A stretch of DNA of 64,000 bases from Polaromonas sp. GTDB lineage: Bacteria > Pseudomonadota > Gammaproteobacteria > Burkholderiales > Burkholderiaceae_C. A program made the position numbers and the translations under genes. Location of the stretch: NCBI RefSeq assembly GCF_012927485.1, contig NZ_JABBPC010000013.1, forward strand, positions 124,001 through 188,000, written 5' to 3'. Positions within the stretch are counted from its first letter, which is position 1. Each line of letters opens with the position of its first letter. Shown in pieces: positions 62,214 through 64,000 of the stretch. The notes beneath the pieces are model-generated. The model saw only the letters and a list, made by a program, of their open reading frames with translations, did not search any database and had not been told where the DNA came from.

Positions 62214-62569
62214 TGCGGAGCCCTTTCATAGCGGTTGTTTGGGGGTGTTAAACCCACAGAATAGTCAGGCGAGGCTGCCCTAGCCAAGATGGTTTTGAAC
62301 GGTTTGGGAGCCTCTGGAGCCGCTGAAGGGATCAGGTGAAGAACCACGATCTGTGCTTCCTGTTTGAAGGCAGGAATCAGCATCAAGGTACGGCCTCCGA
62401 TCGGTCTCCACTTGTGATCAATCCCGTTCAATGTGACCCGCTCCACCTGTCCTGAAGTAAGACCGGGGGAGAGACCAGTTAGGGCCAGCAGTGCATAGCC
62501 ACACCATGTATGGGTCAGGTGGGCGCTGTCAGGCATCGCATGAAAGCTGACCTGATTGGATGTGGTCAT
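62210..62569 (-). CDS. Unrecognised 119-residue protein
   Basis: No family recognised. A central beta-rich stretch (QVERVTLNGIDHKWRPIGGR, then LMLIPAFKQEAQIVVLHLIPS) may be a small beta domain; N-terminus is MTTSNQVSFHAMPDSAHLTH, C-terminus proline-rich. Overlaps the gene before and the gene after by four bases each (ATGA type), typical of translationally coupled operons. Confidence 0.6.
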   Translation of the reverse strand: MTTSNQVSFHAMPDSAHLTHTWCGYALLALTGLSPGLTSGQVERVTLNGIDHKWRPIGGRTLMLIPAFKQEAQIVVLHLIPSAAPEAPKPFKTILARAASPDYSVGLTPPNNRYERAPQ

Positions 62570-63009
62570 GCGACTTCCCCCTGTGACAAGGCAAAAGCAG
62601 CATCAGTGAATCTTCCGGTAGCCTCAAGGACAAGAGCCAAAGCAGCCCAAAGGGGAAAGCATGGGTTCAGCTTGAGATAGCCTGAGAGGGTGGTTCCCAC
62701 GGCCTCATTAGCTTCTGGAGCGTCAACGCCTGCATGGTGGAGCAGCGAGCGAAGCCGTGAGGTTGAAGCCGGTTCTATCCAATTTGGGGCATGTAGTCCA
62801 GCGGCTTTGATGTGGCTTCGCATGAATGCTTCATCAGCGAAGTCTTGCCTCAAGTCCAAGGTTGCCCACGTAGCAAGCTTCGCCGCTCTTGCTTGCCTGC
62901 CTGCTTCAAGGTCGGCGGCTGTGAAGGCTCTGCCGGGTTGGTTCGCCCGGAAGTTTTGCTGGGAAAACCTGCTGGAATCGGCAGGGGAAGGGATTAGTAG
63001 GGTTTGCAT
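62566..63009 (-). CDS. Unrecognised 147-residue protein, first gene of the overlapping operon
   Basis: No family recognised. MQTLLIPSPADSSRFSQQNF opens it; Ala-rich helical segments follow (TAADLEAGRQARAAKLATWA, SRLRSLLHHAGVDAPEANEA). The ATG at 63009 has no clear ribosome site. Its last four bases overlap the next gene. Upstream, 80-400 bases away, lie the tandem repeats, which are the natural place for the operon's promoter or operators. Confidence 0.6.
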   Translation of the reverse strand: MQTLLIPSPADSSRFSQQNFRANQPGRAFTAADLEAGRQARAAKLATWATLDLRQDFADEAFMRSHIKAAGLHAPNWIEPASTSRLRSLLHHAGVDAPEANEAVGTTLSGYLKLNPCFPLWAALALVLEATGRFTDAAFALSQGEVA

Positions 63010-63528
63010 GATTTGAGTTTTTCAAGGTAAGACAGGCACGGCAATGCTGAGACTGCCTGATGGTGGATGTCTGAAGGTGGACTCTACAAAGCAGCGGAGC
63101 TGTGAGACCTAGATTCAGTGCTTCAGGGATGGTGCCGGGAATTGACTATTTGGTTGATCAAATAATCATTGCCACAGCGGAGCTTCTAAAGATGTTCCCT
63201 TGGTGGTCCGCGAAGCGGTGAGACCTAGGGGGATGCTTCAGGAGGTGGGTTCTGGAGAATTGACTACTTGGTTAATCAAATAATCATTGCTCCAGTGGAG
63301 CTTCTAAAGATGGTCTTTGGATATGCCAAGGAGTGGAGACCAAAGCCGGTGTCTTTATTTGCTGATCAGGGAGGAAGTATTATTTGGAACAATCATGTAA
63401 TCACTGCTCCAAGGGAACCAGCTTCAGCTTGTCTGGTGGCTGTCTATAGGGTGTCGTTACTGTCCCTTTGTAGGTTGCAAATGAGAATTCATCGTCAGGT
63501 GTCCCTCTCTTAGTGGGGGTTTAAGGAA
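63010..63528. other. 519-bp gene-poor region upstream of the leftward operon
   Basis: Contains about three tandem copies of a 116-118 bp unit between 63091 and 63410, plus a short unrelated stretch on each side. Small open frames (63129-63221, 30 codons; 63268-63513) exist on the plus strand, but they run through the repeats and have no ribosome sites. Confidence 0.6.
63091..63410. repeat. Tandem direct repeats, period 116-118 bp, about 2.7 copies
   Basis: Core of copy 1 starts at 63141 (ATTGACTATTTGGTT...) and of copy 2 at 63259, both 54 bp with five differences, spaced 118. Upstream landmark GTGAGACCTAG occurs at 63102 and 63218 (116 apart). A degenerate third copy shares AATCA-N2-TAATCA-N-TGCTCC, ending at 63410, 117 after the same motif ending at 63293 in copy 2. 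Each good copy contains a TTGG-TTRATCAA dyad. Confidence 0.85.
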
Positions 63529-64000
63529 TCAATACGGGACATCTTCCGGTGGGATGTTGGCTGGAACTGGACACGTTGAAGACTCCCCTTCACAGACTCG
63601 ATACAGTTTCTCAAGATATGCTGAAGTTGCTACCCGGTGACGGTACACAGCACGGGGACGGTAGACAAAGACTTCACCTACAAAGAAATGGCCCTGTGAC
63701 CGTGTTTCCTTAACCAACAGGCCAGCAGATAGCATCTGAGCTTGGATGGTGCGTATGGTGTCGGGAGTACCAAGTTGCTTATTGCGTCGAGCAATCAAGC
63801 ATTCTGTGTCTTCCGTGTCAGCATCAGCGAACTGTCCCAGCACAGCAGCCATCGTCGATATGTAGTTGGCATTCAGTCGCTTGGCGTCAAGGATGTCTGT
63901 TGCGAACTCCCTGATCAGCATTGCCTTTTCATCATCTGGGTTGACTGCCTGCCGATAGGTAGCCTTTGAAAGTCTTGCAAAGAACTCGGCTTCTACTTCT
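63529..64000 (-). CDS. Unrecognised protein, 5' end beyond window
   Basis: Frame is open to the window edge, so the start is outside; at least 156 residues, with an ATG at 63921 that is only internal since EVEAEFFARLSKATYRQAVN upstream is protein-like. No family recognised. TPDTIRTIQAQMLSAGLLVK near the middle looks like a winged-helix or helix-turn-helix, followed by TRSQGHFFVGEVFVYRPRAV. Same strand as the five-gene operon but separated from it by the tandem repeats, so probably a different transcript. Confidence 0.55.
   Translation of the reverse strand, partial: EVEAEFFARLSKATYRQAVNPDDEKAMLIREFATDILDAKRLNANYISTMAAVLGQFADADTEDTECLIARRNKQLGTPDTIRTIQAQMLSAGLLVKETRSQGHFFVGEVFVYRPRAVYRHRVATSAYLEKLYRVCEGESSTCPVPANIPPEDVPY

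Noticed and set aside
63010-63410. CRISPR array
   Set aside because: Repeat unit is 116-118 bp and divergent with no short repeats/unique spacers and no cas genes.

Overview
The window reads as chromosomal DNA of a betaproteobacterium of the order Burkholderiales, most likely family Comamonadaceae (Rhodoferax/Polaromonas-like). This rests on gene order (smc-zipA-ligA; dapC-dapD-pilU-dapE-prmB; rimP-nusA-infB-rbfA-truB), on protein character, and on short repeats that I recall from that family. The species assignment is inference; no similarity search was possible. About 59.5 kb is dense core chromosome; the last 4.5 kb, right of a tRNA-Ser gene, is accessory DNA with unrecognised genes.

Layout, left to right. 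0-12 kb: membrane acyltransferase-like protein, universal stress protein, purL, map, glnD, a SAM methyltransferase, def, a small lipoprotein and an MgtC-like protein. 12-19 kb: a leftward smc-zipA-ligA cluster (chromosome condensation, division, ligation). 19-26.7 kb: a rightward run making diaminopimelate (dapC, dapD, dapE) with pilU (twitching ATPase) and prmB embedded, then an ABC-F ATPase. 26.7-28.3 kb: an ArsR-type repressor divergent from an MFS exporter across a 12+12 bp palindrome. 28.4-30.5 kb: a 3-hydroxyisobutyryl-CoA hydrolase-like protein coupled to an EamA transporter. 30.6-39.8 kb: leftward translation cluster rimP-nusA-infB-(signal peptidase-like gene)-rbfA-truB-typA. 39.8-45.5 kb: the yejABEF peptide ABC importer with a strong terminator. 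45.6-49.4 kb: fabI and an MgtA-type Mg2+ P-type ATPase. 49.6-54.3 kb: the arginine deiminase operon arcDABC. 54.6-59.4 kb: a secreted ATP-dependent DNA ligase (LigE type), a fold-III arginine/lysine decarboxylase, and an NfeD-SPFH pair.

After tRNA-Ser(GGA) at 59534-59623 the character changes. There is a bidirectional terminator, an unrecognised ORF full of perfect inverted repeats, a short rightward ORF ending at a strong terminator, then a tightly overlapping leftward operon of five unrecognised small genes (63009 to 60647). Upstream of that operon lie about three tandem copies of a 116-118 bp repeat (63091-63410), then a truncated gene running off the window. A tRNA edge, low similarity to known families, overlapping genes and repeats suggest the left end of an integrated element. 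No integrase, phage structural gene or second att site is visible, so this is a hypothesis.

Themes: peptidoglycan/lysine precursor supply (dap), translation, nitrogen sensing (glnD), and an arginine/acid/Mg2+ stress group (arcDABC, decarboxylase, mgtA, mgtC). Two DNA ligases of different cofactor and location (LigA cytoplasmic NAD+, LigE exported ATP) are present.
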